The notes beneath the pieces were generated by a model that was given only the letters and a program-made list of their open reading frames with translations, was not told the DNA's origin and searched no databases. DNA of 64,000 nucleotides, taken from Bretschneidera sinensis. Taxonomy: Eukaryota > Streptophyta > Magnoliopsida > Brassicales > Akaniaceae. How positions within the stretch are numbered: position 1 is the first letter of the stretch; every line of letters begins with the position of its first letter. This document shows, piece after piece, positions 54,429 to 64,000 of the stretch. The stretch is taken from NCBI GenBank assembly GCA_023935145.1, contig CM043699.1, positions 69,505,638-69,569,637 of the forward strand, read 5' to 3'. The translations under genes and the position numbers were made by a program.

Positions 54429-55756
54429 GAGCTATAGAGGAAGCCGATATGAACAGTAACCTGTTATCTAGCATTGAATTGTTTCTCATCTTTCATTTAA
54501 TTTTAAAGCTAACTCAAAATCTCTAATAACTTTCTTAAAAAAGAAAATTCTATTAGCAAATGTTTAGGATATACAAATCCTATTTTACTTATAGTGTTTC
54601 AAGAGTACTCTACAAGCTTGACTCTCTCTCGAAGAGGATGAAAAGAGTTGATTAATTAAATTTGGCATTCTCTTTCTCACTTTTTGTTTTAACCAAAAGG
54701 TACTTATAACCTTTTCAAAATAAGATCGTTTGTTGTCAGAAAAAAAAATCGTTATAGTACTTTATATCTTGTCACTCGTGTTTGTCATCTTTTAAATATA
54801 CAACTGTTAAAGTGTCAAATGTTGACACCTCTGAGTGCTTAGCGGACTCAATCTAAGGGTGAAAGGTTATTTGAGATAATCCAATTAAGTCTTAGTTAGT
54901 TTGCTAACAAGTCATTGTAGCTCTATCATGGAACAAGTAGAAGCTACTGTTTTCAGATGTCAACTCAAGTGGTTAGTCACGTCATCATAGTAAAAACAAA
55001 TTGTCTTATCATTTTGGTTGAGAAGTGTTTAGGTGTAAAAGAACCTAAATTGAGCAAGTACATAGAACAAACTTCTTTTACCAAACTTCAAAATTTCCTA
55101 AATACTCTTCTAGACTCGATCATTTAGTGAAGCTTTTTTCTGATCTTCAGATTCTTCAACTCTTTAAGCTTGTCTTAATCTTGGTTGGTCTTCTCTGAGG
55201 AAATACTTCTTCTTTCTCTTGAAACTTCTAGTTTTACATTTCTTGATTCAAAGATAGTGATTCTTTCTTTGTCTTTCTTCTTCCTTGCGAAGCTTTCATC
55301 TAATATTGCTTGCAGCTTTGCTACTAAGGAGAGGACATTAATGAAGATTCTTCTTCTTTTTCTTTGTCTTTTTCTTCTTCTTCTTCTTCTTCTAACCACC
55401 TTTGCATGATTGCTTTCCTTCTACTTTTGGCTTGCATCAATGATGGTTAGAATGACTAAATCTTCTTTGGTGCTATAGTTCTCTTGCTGATCAATGTTTA
55501 GATAAAAACTCAAAACACTCAAACAGAATATTAGAACCATAGTAAAGGTTTTGCCATCATCAAAACACATCGGATAAATGACATAAAGTCAACTATTCCT
55601 TTAAATTTTTTTAAATACAATTTTGTTTAAATGTAAAAAAAAATAAAACTACTTTAATGATGTAGCAATGACTATTCAAAGGTATTTTGATTCAAATTAA
55701 TTTGGGGACAATATTAACTTGTGTTATAAGTATGGTAAGTTAACATTTCTCGTGTA

Positions 55757-55788
<32 letters not shown>

Positions 55789-55803
55789 ATGAAATTGCAT
55801 ACT
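54429..55803. other. Intergenic AT-rich DNA, nothing firmly recognised
   Basis: A lysine/arginine-rich frame on the minus strand (55175-55399) is a reading of CTT-rich repeats and could be a coiled-coil gag relic, but I cannot support that. A (TG)n(TA)n microsatellite lies at 55753-55789. Confidence 0.5.
55753..55789. repeat. (TG)n(TA)n microsatellite
   Basis: About ten TG units and then about six TA units, a few bases from the Athila-B LTR. Confidence 0.9.
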
Positions 55804-57087
55804 TGTTGTGTGATTATCTACCTAAATAAATAAGCAAATAATCGAACTTGTTTTACTTGCAAGTGCACAAGGTCAATAGTAGCATAGTGTGCGAATGCAA
55901 GATCATCTCCACAGGGATTGGTTAATTTTGATTTAGATTTAGTTTTGCAATAATAAAATAAAAATAAGACAAATAAATATTGAGTTAGAATTAATAAAGA
56001 TAAAGATGTAGGGACTTAATATTCACCACTAATCATACTACCACAACGAAACAATATGCCAATGTTTTACTCATGTCATGAATACCTAATGGTTGTCAAC
56101 CTAAGACCATGGTATCTACTCCTTAAGCTATTGATTTCCCTAAGCAACGAGTTAGGCATGGTATCTACTCTAACTCTTTTCTTTATTAAGGGATTCAGCA
56201 TGGTGTATACTGAGTTGTTCCTTAAGAGAGCATAAGATCTGTGGAAATCGACAACCACACGAGACCTAGGGCATGGTATCTACTCCAGGTTTCCCATGTT
56301 GATTAACCCAAGAATCCGACGTGGATATCTTTTGTTACTATTGTTGAACCCAAGACCTAGTCATCCAAATTGATTCAACTAACTAATCCATACCACATGC
56401 ATATGTTGATCAGCAAACAGACATTAGGAATTTAAATAAAAATGGGCATTAATCAAGTTAAGCATCACAACACAAATATCGCAAAGGCACCAATACTGAA
56501 TTATTGAGTAAACATAATTAGGGCTTCAACCAAGCCTTTACTAGAAAATTAGTTACACATAGTTGTGATGCTAAAGAACATCGTAAAATAAAATACAAAG
56601 GAAAGAAGAAACCCAAAAACACTATAGAGAAGAGTCGTTAATTCGTCTCCACAATCTCTCATCTGGGCTTGTCCGGCCTCCCTGAACAAAAACTAAACTA
56701 AAAAGGGGGTCTGTTTCTGTGTTTTACAAGTCTATTTATATGGTTCTAAGGATTCCTCGAAACCTTTATTTCCAAAATAAGTCTGGAAGAAATCTTTCCA
56801 AAACTGGCTATGTCGCCTCTCTGTGCGTGTGCGCTCGATCGCGTGCTTCTGCGCTCGAGCACATAAGTGCACTCGAGCCTTCTAGGTGTGCGCACGAGTG
56901 CTTGTGCACTCTATCACAAGAAAGGTGCGCTCAAGTGCACCTCTGCTGGTTTGTGGATCTTCACTTTTTGTTCCTATGAAAAACACAGAAAACACTAAAA
57001 TGAAGTAGAATCTACTAAAACATATAAATAAAGAGCCTAACAAGTGTAAATTAAGGGGCTTAAATATGACTATTTAAGCACTTATCA
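55804..57087 (-). repeat. 3' LTR of Athila-B
   Basis: The LTR is 1284 bp. On the minus strand it starts TGATAAGTGCTTAAATA and ends ATCACACAACA. It shares layout with the Athila-A LTR, including a block rich in GCGCTCGA and GTGCACTCGAG motifs (56820-56945) and the tccctgtggagatgatcttg segment near its end. It is clearly diverged from Athila-A. Confidence 0.85.
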
Positions 57088-58495
57088 CACCCCAAACTTA
57101 CATATTGCTAGTCCCTTAGCAATACAAAACGAAAGACTAACTGAAAAACAAAATCAAAGATAAATTCATCATTCATGTTATCTAAAATTTGGGTTGCACA
57201 TAAAACCATGATATTTGTTCATGAGTAGGCTTAAAATATAAACACATCATCGCAATGAATAAGGGTTTTAAATTCTAATTACTTACACACGGCCGGTTTA
57301 AGGCATCATAAGTTTGACTTAGTGTATGGTGGATTAATACATAAAAGATGAAGCTTCTGAATAATTTCGATGTATAGTGTTTCGATGTCTTAACATTCAT
57401 CGAATTCCCTATCAGAATGAACAATAATGGCATAGTTTTATTTCTTTTCTTTTTCTTTTATCATGAGCTCTTTGCCATGTTGAGTTCCATTAAGCTTTCT
57501 AATTGACCTATATAGCGAGTGTTTAGCCAATGACTCCCAAACCAGATGGTTTTAGGGCATTAGGTGTAAAGACACCCCTAAGGACTTACTAACTCAAGTC
57601 AAAAAGGCTACGAAACTAACTGGTCTTAATGCTTCCAAGCAAAATCCCCACCTTTTGACTTGAGTACTCACTGCTTACTGAGACAAGAGGTCTAGTTACT
57701 CAGTGGAAACTTTATTTAATGATCATTATATGCATTATTCCCACCTTTTGATGTGAACACTCAATGCTTACTGAGGCAAGAGGTCCAGTTACTCAATGAA
57801 AACTTTATTTAATAATCATTAGGAGCATTTTATTTTCTCTTTTTGCATAATAAACATTTTACTCTATTTTTCTATGCCAAAGTGTTATTCTAACAAGTTA
57901 TCCGATTATAGTTAGGTCATGGAAACATATACATAAAAATTATACGTCATACCTCACACCACTATGTGCTAATGTGCTCGTGTCAGATTTAGATCAAACT
58001 TGTGAATTCTTAAATGCCTTGAGGTAGGTAATTTAGACTTTTAAAACTTTATTATTTAGACTACGTGTTCTAGATTTTAAGCTTACTGATGAAGTTTTTT
58101 CATAGTATTTGTTTTAAATCAACCAAAATTTTCAAAACAATATGAACATTCATTTATCTTTTCAAAAATACTAAAAAAAACTGGGACAAAGTGTGTGAAT
58201 GTGTCTCTCATACCCCAAAACTTAAATTACACATTGTCCCCAATATGTTAATAACATGGAAGGATCTGACCTGAGAGATGGAGAACTAGTTGGGCCGACA
58301 TGGCTCATAGCACACCCCCAAACTTGAACAGATGCACACATTGTCCCTAAAAAAGAAAAACTAACGTAATATGGGAAAACAAGAAGTACTAAAAGTAAAT
58401 AAATAACTATAAATATGAAAAACAATAAAAATAAAAGGATAAGCTGTGGGGTGCCTCCCATGAGTGCTAAGTTTAATGTCTTCAGCTAGACGCTC
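57088..58495 (-). other. Athila-B 3' noncoding region
   Basis: This is collinear with 25775-27075 of Athila-A, starting at the segment that reads ctcatgggaggcacccca in Athila-A. Polypurine-like motifs (the rc of caccccaaactta, accccaaaacttaaatt and acccccaaacttg) lie at about 57085-57099, 58211-58227 and 58314-58326. A tandem copy of about 100 bp (ctcaatgcttactgagg type) lies near 57640-57830. There is no coding frame. Confidence 0.78.
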
Positions 58496-59431
58496 TTATT
58501 CCCTCCCAGAAAAGCATAAGTTGAATGCATCAGCAACTGCTGTAATGCCAAATTTGTTGCTTAGAGGCTTTGGAGAGGCCTCTAGGAGGTGCGCAGCCTC
58601 AAAGATGTCATCAGCAACATCTTTATATGCAGGCTCAACATCGGATCTTGTTAACCCATGGGTGAGGGTGGCTTCCAATGGAGGAATGAGATGGACTTGA
58701 AAAGCTTGCTCAACAACACCTTGCATCATACATTCATTAGAATATTCCATATTATCTTGGGGTAATTTTAATGTATCAAATATTTTAAATTCAACCTTCT
58801 CACCATTTGCCTTCATACTTACAATACCCTTTTTCACGCAAATTTTTGTATCAGCAGTTCTCATAAAGGGTCTTCCTAAAATGATGGGCAGGGGTAATGG
58901 CATAGAAGATTCTTACATATCTAATACAATAAAATCAGCAGGTAAAATAAATGGACCTACTTTTATCAAGATATCCTCAAGAATACCTCTTGGTCTTTTG
59001 ATGCTTTTGTCTGCCAGTTGCAAGGTGATGGAGGTTAGTTGAAGCTCCCCCAAACCTAGTGTCTTGAATATAGTGTATGGCAGCAAGTTGACACCAACCC
59101 CTAAATCCAATAGTGCATGCTAAAAAATCTGATTACCTATCCTGCAAGGAATGGTGAAACTAACCGGATCTTTTAGCTTAGGTGGTAGTTTCCTTAACAA
59201 TACCTAACTCACCTTTTCGGTTAAAGCCACTGTTTCATCCTCCTGAAACTTTCTTTTATTAGTGCAACTATCTTTTAAAAATTTAACATATGCATGAATT
59301 TGTTTAATTGCATCTAATAAAGGAATATTAATTTCTACTTTTCTCAAAATTTCAAAGATATCATGCATTTTAATTTCTTTTGTTGGCTTTACTAACCTTT
59401 GGGGTAAGGGTGGTGCATTCCACTTCTCCAT
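58496..59431 (-). pseudogene. Athila-B protease region
   Basis: On the minus strand: KWNAPPLPQRLVKPTKEIKM and INIPLLDAIKQIHAYVKFL (59204-59431), then the active-site block MDLGVGVNLLPYTIFKTLGL, in which the usual DLGAS reads DLGVG, with TLQLADKSIKRPRGILEDIL (58913-59110), then PIILGRPFMRTADTKI and EVKVEFKIFD-like sequence (58496-58903). The frame ends at TAA 58496, just past KPLSNKFGITA, the point where pol should begin. Stops near 59111-59203 and 58910 break it. Confidence 0.85.
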
Positions 59432-60664
59432 TTCACTTACCTTTGATGTGGATGTTGTAATTAGAGATGTTTGTGCATGCTCATCAGCTCTTATGATCTT
59501 ACCATTTATGAGAGTTGTCCCGACATTTAGTTGCTGATGTCCTCATGGATTAGGTAGTGCTTGGGCGGGAAGTTCACCATGCTTTCTTTCACTTAGTTCC
59601 TTAGCCAATTGTTCCATTTGTACCTCGAGTCTTTGAATGGCTTGCTCATGCTTTGTAGTGGTTTCCCTTTGCTCAGTCCGAAATTGTCTTGTTTCTGCTA
59701 TGAATTGTTCTTGTGAGGTCATCAGCTGCCTTACAAGACTCTCTAGGTCACTTTGCTTTGATTCCGGAACTAATTGGGCTGCCGGTTGGGAATTCCTTTA
59801 TTGCTTTTGAAAGTTCATGGAATTTTGATTATTGCTCCATGAAAGGTGGTTTCGCCCTCCTTGATTTTATGTATTTGCATATACACCGTTTGGTCCCATA
59901 TAGTTCGCTTGCTCGGGATCTGTAGATGAATATAAATGGCAAGTCTCAGTAGTATGATCAAATTGAGAACATAAAGCACATACATAGAGTTATGTAGCTT
60001 GTGGTCGATGTGAGATGTTTTGAGCAGTTATGGCTTTTATAAGCATATCTAGCTTCCTCTCCATAGCAGCCATCTGATTTGAAGATCCACCATTTAAATT
60101 CACCTCATACATACCTTTGCTCTTAACTCCTAATCTACCTCTAGAGAAGAATTGCTAGGTGTGCTCGCTTAATGTATCAAACAGCTCCATGGCTTCTTCA
60201 CTACTCTTCTCCATCAGCACACCTCCACAACCTGAATCCATAATACTTTTATTAGTATCACTTAAACCTTCATAGAAAGCTTGTACCAATTCATCCTGAG
60301 GTAGATTGTGATGTGGGCATTTGAGTAGCAGCTCATTGAAGTGTCCCCATGCTTCAAAGAAAAGGTCTCCATCTCTCTGTTGGAAAGATTGAATCTCATT
60401 CCTCATCTGCCTTGTCTTTTGTGCTAGAAAAAATTTCCTTAGAAATCTACTGGATAACTTTTCCCAAGTATAGATGGACACTGCAGGCAATAAATTATAC
60501 CACAATTTAGCTTTATCTTTTAATGAAAAAGGGAAAAGAATTAACCTAATTCCCTCTTGATTTAGGCCCTGGATGTGCTGGAACATGCAGAGATCAAAGA
60601 ATTCTCGAAGGTGCATGTTGGAAATCACCTTGACAAGATGCCCAAGTGGTGATCTTCCAAACAC
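59432..60664 (-). pseudogene. Athila-B gag
   Basis: The open part (60155-60664, 169 codons) is the Athila gag core: LREFFDLCMFQHIQGLNQEG, LFPFSLKDKAKLWYNLLP, SSRFLRKFFLAQKTRQMRNE, LVQAFYEGLSDTNKSIMDSG and EKSSEEAMELFDTLSEHT. Downstream to 59432 the knuckle-like and Gln-rich parts are interrupted by stops. Upstream the gene is cut by Copia-D, so the natural start is not in the window; the ATG at 60664 is not the true start. It is related to Athila-A gag at the motif level but is a distinct subfamily. Confidence 0.85.
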
Positions 60665-60676
60665 CCAAGTCTATAA

Positions 60677-61688
60677 TGACTTATAGAAATAATTTCAACA
60701 ATGGAACACAAGAACAGAAAATCAAAGAAAGAAAGAAGACAAGCAATTTGTTATCGAGGTTTGGCAATGTGCTTACGTCCCCGTGAGTTCCTCTGAACTC
60801 TCTGCACTATCTCAAATGGTTCTTACAAGTTACAGCAATCCCTTTCAAGAAACTAAGTTCTTGAAGACACCAAGAAGAGAAGGAAGAAGATTACAATGCT
60901 CTCTCTCTATGCTACTCTCTCTTCTTTACAACCAGCTTCACTACAAAGAGTCCCTCTTGTGTTTATGTCTCTCACACAATTCTCTCTTGTATTTACAATT
61001 GATCTCATAATGTCACAACTTTCTCTCATTCTATATTTCTGTGTGAAGAATGAGGCTAAAGAACCCCTTTTATAGCCATTCACTTCTTGGACATTCTTGT
61101 GAATAAATCTCCACCCTTTGATTATGATCTCCTTTTAATCTTAGTCCTTCATCATTCTCCAAGTGGTGCTGTGCGTTTTGGTCTTATGCACACACACTTT
61201 GGAGAGTCCTAAGTCATTCTGTCCATGTGTGCCTCGGTGTGCTTGGCGTCTTGGTGCTCAACAGGGCACGCCTTGGCACTGGGGCAGAGTGAGCTCGTGA
61301 AGTCTCTGGGTGGCACGACGCTGGCTGCTGGGCGACTAGGCGCTAGTGCGCATCTGATGTGCAACACACTAGAAGGCGCGGTGCCAACTTTTGGGTGCCT
61401 AGGCACTGGTGCTGTCTTAGAGCACACCATTCTGGAGGGCGCAGCACTTGTTCTAGGCGGTGCGGTGCTGACCCGGACCTGGCACACTTCTTGCTGTGCG
61501 TACACTTTCTCAACTTGTGTGCAGAAGTGCACACACTAGTGCGCATGGCCTTCCCTTGCTCCAAATTGATGCACACATATGTATGCAGTCTTTTAACTTG
61601 CTGAACTTTAATCCTCCAACCTTGGTTTAGACTTTAATCATCTTTGAACCATGGTTAGACCTGTGCAAAACTTAGATAAATACCAACA
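60677..61688 (-). repeat. 3' LTR of Copia-D
   Basis: The LTR is about 1.0 kb. The inner edge is ataccaaca (61680-61688); the outer edge near 60677 is set by the TG rule and the loss of gag sequence, and is approximate. The part 61220-61550 is unusually GC-rich for this window, with repeated ggcgc/gcgca/ggtgc motifs and frames open on both strands. Confidence 0.7.
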
Positions 61689-62119
61689 ATCTCTACCTTT
61701 GTCTAAGTGTTTAAACTTAAACCATTGTGCAGAAAGCTTCAGGATCCAAACTCATCTTGAGTCATTAATCAACCAACTCCATTCCTAAGAAGTCCAAGGC
61801 AATGATTGGACCTTCTTAGAGGTAGAACCTTGGTGCCTAAATCTGCAGGACTTTCCTCCGTGGTCTTCTTATCGACATGAATGCATCCTTTTGTACCATT
61901 TTTCAGAATGTAATGATACCGAACATCCATATGCTTCGTCCTCTCATAGAACACTGAATTCCTCCACAAGTGCCACGCACTTTGGCTATCCATAGATACT
62001 ACCACCTGCTCTTTTAGGACCTCCCACTTGTCCAACAACTTTTTGCACCCCATAGCCTCCTTTATGGCTTCTATAGCCACTATGCATTCTGCCCTGGTTG
62101 TTATGAGTGCTACAACTGG
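61689..62119 (-). pseudogene. Copia-D RNase H remnant
   Basis: On the minus strand AIEAIKEAMGCKKLLDKWEV, VSMDSQSAWHLWRNSVFYE and TKHMDVRYHYILKNGTKGCI (61769-62080) match the second half of Copia RNase H. The catalytic Asp in MDSQSA is kept. ESPADLGTKVLPL is the terminal block. The first half, including the first Asp, is lost at a break near 62110. Confidence 0.83.
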
Positions 62120-62884
62120 TTACCACTGAGCCTCCAAATACCTCAGTAACCACTTCATCCCAAACCAATTCTTTTTTTCGGGATTACTCACAAATTTGCT
62201 AAGAACACCCATTGCCCAAGAAACCCTCAACCGGTTTCTCTCCTTTTCTTGGATTCTACACATCCCAAGGATCTTTTGTGTAAGGTTGAGATCTTTCCTC
62301 TCGAACTCCTCACTGAGTTGAGATGTAAACCTTTCCATCCTCTCCCTACTATTCTGAACCAACAGCACATCATCGACATAGATGAGGATACTCACTATCT
62401 TCTCCACCTTGTGTCCAGGTGAGAAAGTTTCTATGAAACCTATGTCTTCTCTTCTTGTGAACCCATTCACCACCATCCTAGCTTTGTTCTGGACTTCATC
62501 TCCTGGAGGGTACCCTTCTTTGATTTTGTAAGTGCACTTACATTCTACAACTTTCTGCTTTCTTAGAATTTTCACCAATTCCCAGAAATTGTTCTTCCTC
62601 AAAGAATCCATTTCTTCCTCCATAGCTAGCTTCCACTTTGACGAATCCTTATACTCCATGGCATCTGTGTAAGTCTCTTGTTCACTTATCTCTCCTTTTT
62701 TCCAAGGAGTTACTGCATCCACAGCATCCACAAACCTATATCTTGAAGGTGGTCCAACCAACCTTCCTTCCCGGTCTCTTGTGAGCTGGTAGTCATTCCG
62801 ACTTGCTGCATCAACCTGTTCTTGTTTAGCCTCTTCTTGAGTTTCTTGAGCTTGGCCTTCACCAAAGGGCTCTACCTGGTCCAA
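62120..62884 (-). pseudogene. Copia-D RT remnant with in-frame internal deletions
   Basis: This is one open frame of 254 codons on the minus strand. It starts in the linker (SRYRFVDAVDAV), passes EYKDSSKWKLAMEEEMDSLR, NNFWELVKILRKQKVVECKC and KARMVVNGFTRREDIGFIET, and then goes from FSPGHKVEKIVS directly to ILIYVDDVLLVQNSRERMER. About 90 residues of the RT palm, including the first catalytic Asp block (LDVKTAFLHG in relatives), are absent. A second gap joins ILGMCRIQEKERNRL to SWAMGVLSKFVSNPEKKNW. The frame survives both gaps. The catalytic YVDD remains, but the enzyme could not work. Confidence 0.83.
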
Positions 62885-64000
62885 ACCCTCTTGCCTCCTT
62901 TGCTCTACCTAAACCGAGTTCTCTTTGATGCAATGCTCCATAACTTCCGGTTTGGTTTGCTCACTAGCCCCTGCAGGGTTAGTTTTCTCCAAGTAGGGAA
63001 ATAACAATTCATTAAAAATAACATCCCTACTTATGATCAGTTTCATGCCCCTCTTTTCTAAGGACCACAACCTATATCCCTTAACCCATCACCATATCAT
63101 AGAAATATACATTTTCTAGATCTAGGTTCAAGTTTATCCTCCTTTTGATGTGCATATGTTGCACACCCAAAAGTCCTTAGGTTGCTTAATTCAAGGGATT
63201 TTCCACTCCACATCTTCATGGGAGTCTTGAGCTCTAAAGCTCTAGAGGGTGATCTATTTATAAAGTATGCAGCTATAGCCACAGCTTCTCCCTAAAAATA
63301 TTTTGGTAACTCGGATCCTATTAACATGCACCAAACTTTTTCCATAAGGGTCTTATTCATCCACTCAGCAACTCCACTTTGCTGAGGGATTTCCACAACT
63401 GTCCTATGTCTTAGAATGCCATTTAACCTACAGAATTGATCAAGTTCTTGGTTAAAAATTTCTAATCCATTATGGTTCTTATCCCCTTAACTACTCTACC
63501 CATTTGAGTCTCAGTCAGCCCTTTCCACACCACTAATTTATTCAAGGCATTTGATTTATTTCTAACCAAATAAACCCATACTCTTCTTGAATAATCATCA
63601 ATTAAAGACAGAAAGTAAATATTACCTCCCTGTGTTGGTGTCATTGCTGGTCCCCAAAGGTCCGCATGAATGTAGTCAAGAATGCTATTAGTCTTGTGCA
63701 CTCCGGTGTTGAAGCTGACCCGATGTTGCTTCTCAAGAACACAACACTTGCAGAAATCAAGTTCCTCTACTTTGTCTACACCAAGTAGGCCATCCTTACT
63801 GAGAACTTGCAGGCCTTCTTCGCTCATATATCCCAAGCGAGTGTGCCAAAGGGCTGCCCTATCCATCTTAGTCATCAGGCTTGTTGCTTGACCATTGATT
63901 TCTGTCTCTCCGATCATCTCATAGAGTCCATCGTTTCTTGCTGCCTTGATCATTACCAAAGATCCCTTGGCTACCTTAATCTTTCCTCCTTCTACTTTGC
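62885..64000 (-). pseudogene. Copia-D integrase (partial, open to window end)
   Basis: On the minus strand the window end opens in the pre-integrase region: ARNDGLYEMIGETEINGQAT, ALWHTRLGYMSEEGLQVLSK and DFCKCCVLEKQHRVSFNTGV (the HHCC zinc site), then LDYIHADLWGPA (first Asp) and IDDYSRRVWVYLVRNKS (63462-63959). After a break near 63460, AIAAYFINRSPSRALELKTP with MWSGKSLELSNLRTFGCATY (63097-63282) gives the integrase C-terminal part. The second catalytic Asp region lies in the broken stretch. The 62885-63096 stretch is the degraded linker. Confidence 0.83.

Larger units (their letters stand above)
55804..60676 (-). mobile_element. Athila-B: gag-protease-only Athila element, 5' end cut by Copia-D
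   Basis: On the minus strand, gag (60155-60664) and protease (58496-59430) are followed directly by the Athila 3' noncoding region and the 3' LTR (55804-57087). Compared with Athila-A, the whole RT, RNase H and integrase block (about 2.8 kb) is missing, and the join lies near 58500. The 5' LTR is not in the window because Copia-D sits in the gag gene. Confidence 0.85.
60677..64000 (-). mobile_element. Copia-D: 3' part of a Ty1/Copia element, runs out of window
   Basis: The 3' LTR (about 60677-61688) is followed by a polypurine-like tract (gacaaaggtagagat, minus strand), RNase H, RT and integrase in Copia order. It inserted into the gag gene of Athila-B. The 5' part lies beyond 64000, so the target duplication cannot be tested. 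Confidence 0.88.

Noticed and set aside
55175..55409. Arg/Lys-rich frame (-) and Leu-rich frame (+)
   Set aside because: Both are readings of a CTT/AAG simple repeat. A gag coiled-coil relic is possible but unsupported.
61209..61604. Four overlapping frames as genes in the Copia-D LTR
   Set aside because: They lie on both strands in the same bases with low-complexity composition and no domain. Kept only as a compositional finding.
1..64000. tRNA, rRNA, riboswitch or bacterial operon features
   Set aside because: Nothing with the needed structure was seen. tRNA-like sequence is limited to primer-binding sites.

Overview
This window is gene-poor angiosperm nuclear DNA, probably from a dicot, built almost entirely of nested retrotransposons. 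The evidence is plant-type Ty1/Copia polyproteins, Ty3/Gypsy elements of the Athila and chromovirus types, plant LINEs with a C-terminal RNase H, primer-binding sites for plant initiator tRNA-Met and for what looks like tRNA-Asp, a hAT-like and a Tourist-like MITE, and long (TA)n microsatellites. I see no intact host gene, tRNA, rRNA or CRISPR array. The species cannot be read from the sequence. Element names below (Copia-1, Copia-A and so on) are local labels.

Layout. (1) 1-10210: a decayed LINE on + (LINE-1, ORF2 remnant), broken by the 3' end of Copia-1 (1-1211, +), a 1018-bp hAT-like element (3149-4166, 8-bp target duplication) and Copia-C (5051-9844, -, target duplication gtttg). (2) 10211-12554: AT-rich intergenic DNA with two weak exon candidates, a tandem duplication rich in CT/TA repeats, and a Tourist-like MITE (11830-12337) inside one unit of a second tandem duplication whose sister unit keeps the empty site. 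(3) 12555-30993: Copia-A (-), inserted in a (TA)n tract. It contains a gag-protease-only Gypsy element X (14041-16745, -) and an Athila element, Athila-A (18815-28423, +, target duplication gcacc). (4) 31048-42155: an inverted-repeat element split by chromovirus-like Gypsy-B (31262-41769, -), itself split by Copia-B (32070-37027, -). (5) 42736-54428: LINE-2 (-), split by the young Copia-E (45616-50990, +, target duplication aaaac) and by Gypsy-F (51135-52423, -). (6) 55804-60676: Athila-B (-), which keeps gag and protease but has no RT, RNase H or integrase. (7) 60677-64000: Copia-D (-), running off the window.

Target-site duplications, LTR ends, primer-binding sites and polypurine tracts agree with one another for most elements, so the order of insertion can be read with some confidence. 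In nearly every nest the host element is more decayed than its guest.

Points worth a second look: two unrelated Gypsy lineages that have each lost pol but kept gag-protease; a microhomology junction that leaves 445 bp of Copia-A RT on both sides of element X; Copia-E, with two LTR mismatches in 428 bp but eight in-frame stops and no frameshift; and an Athila 3' region with three conserved polypurine-like motifs and LTRs carrying clusters of GATCGATC-centred palindromes.
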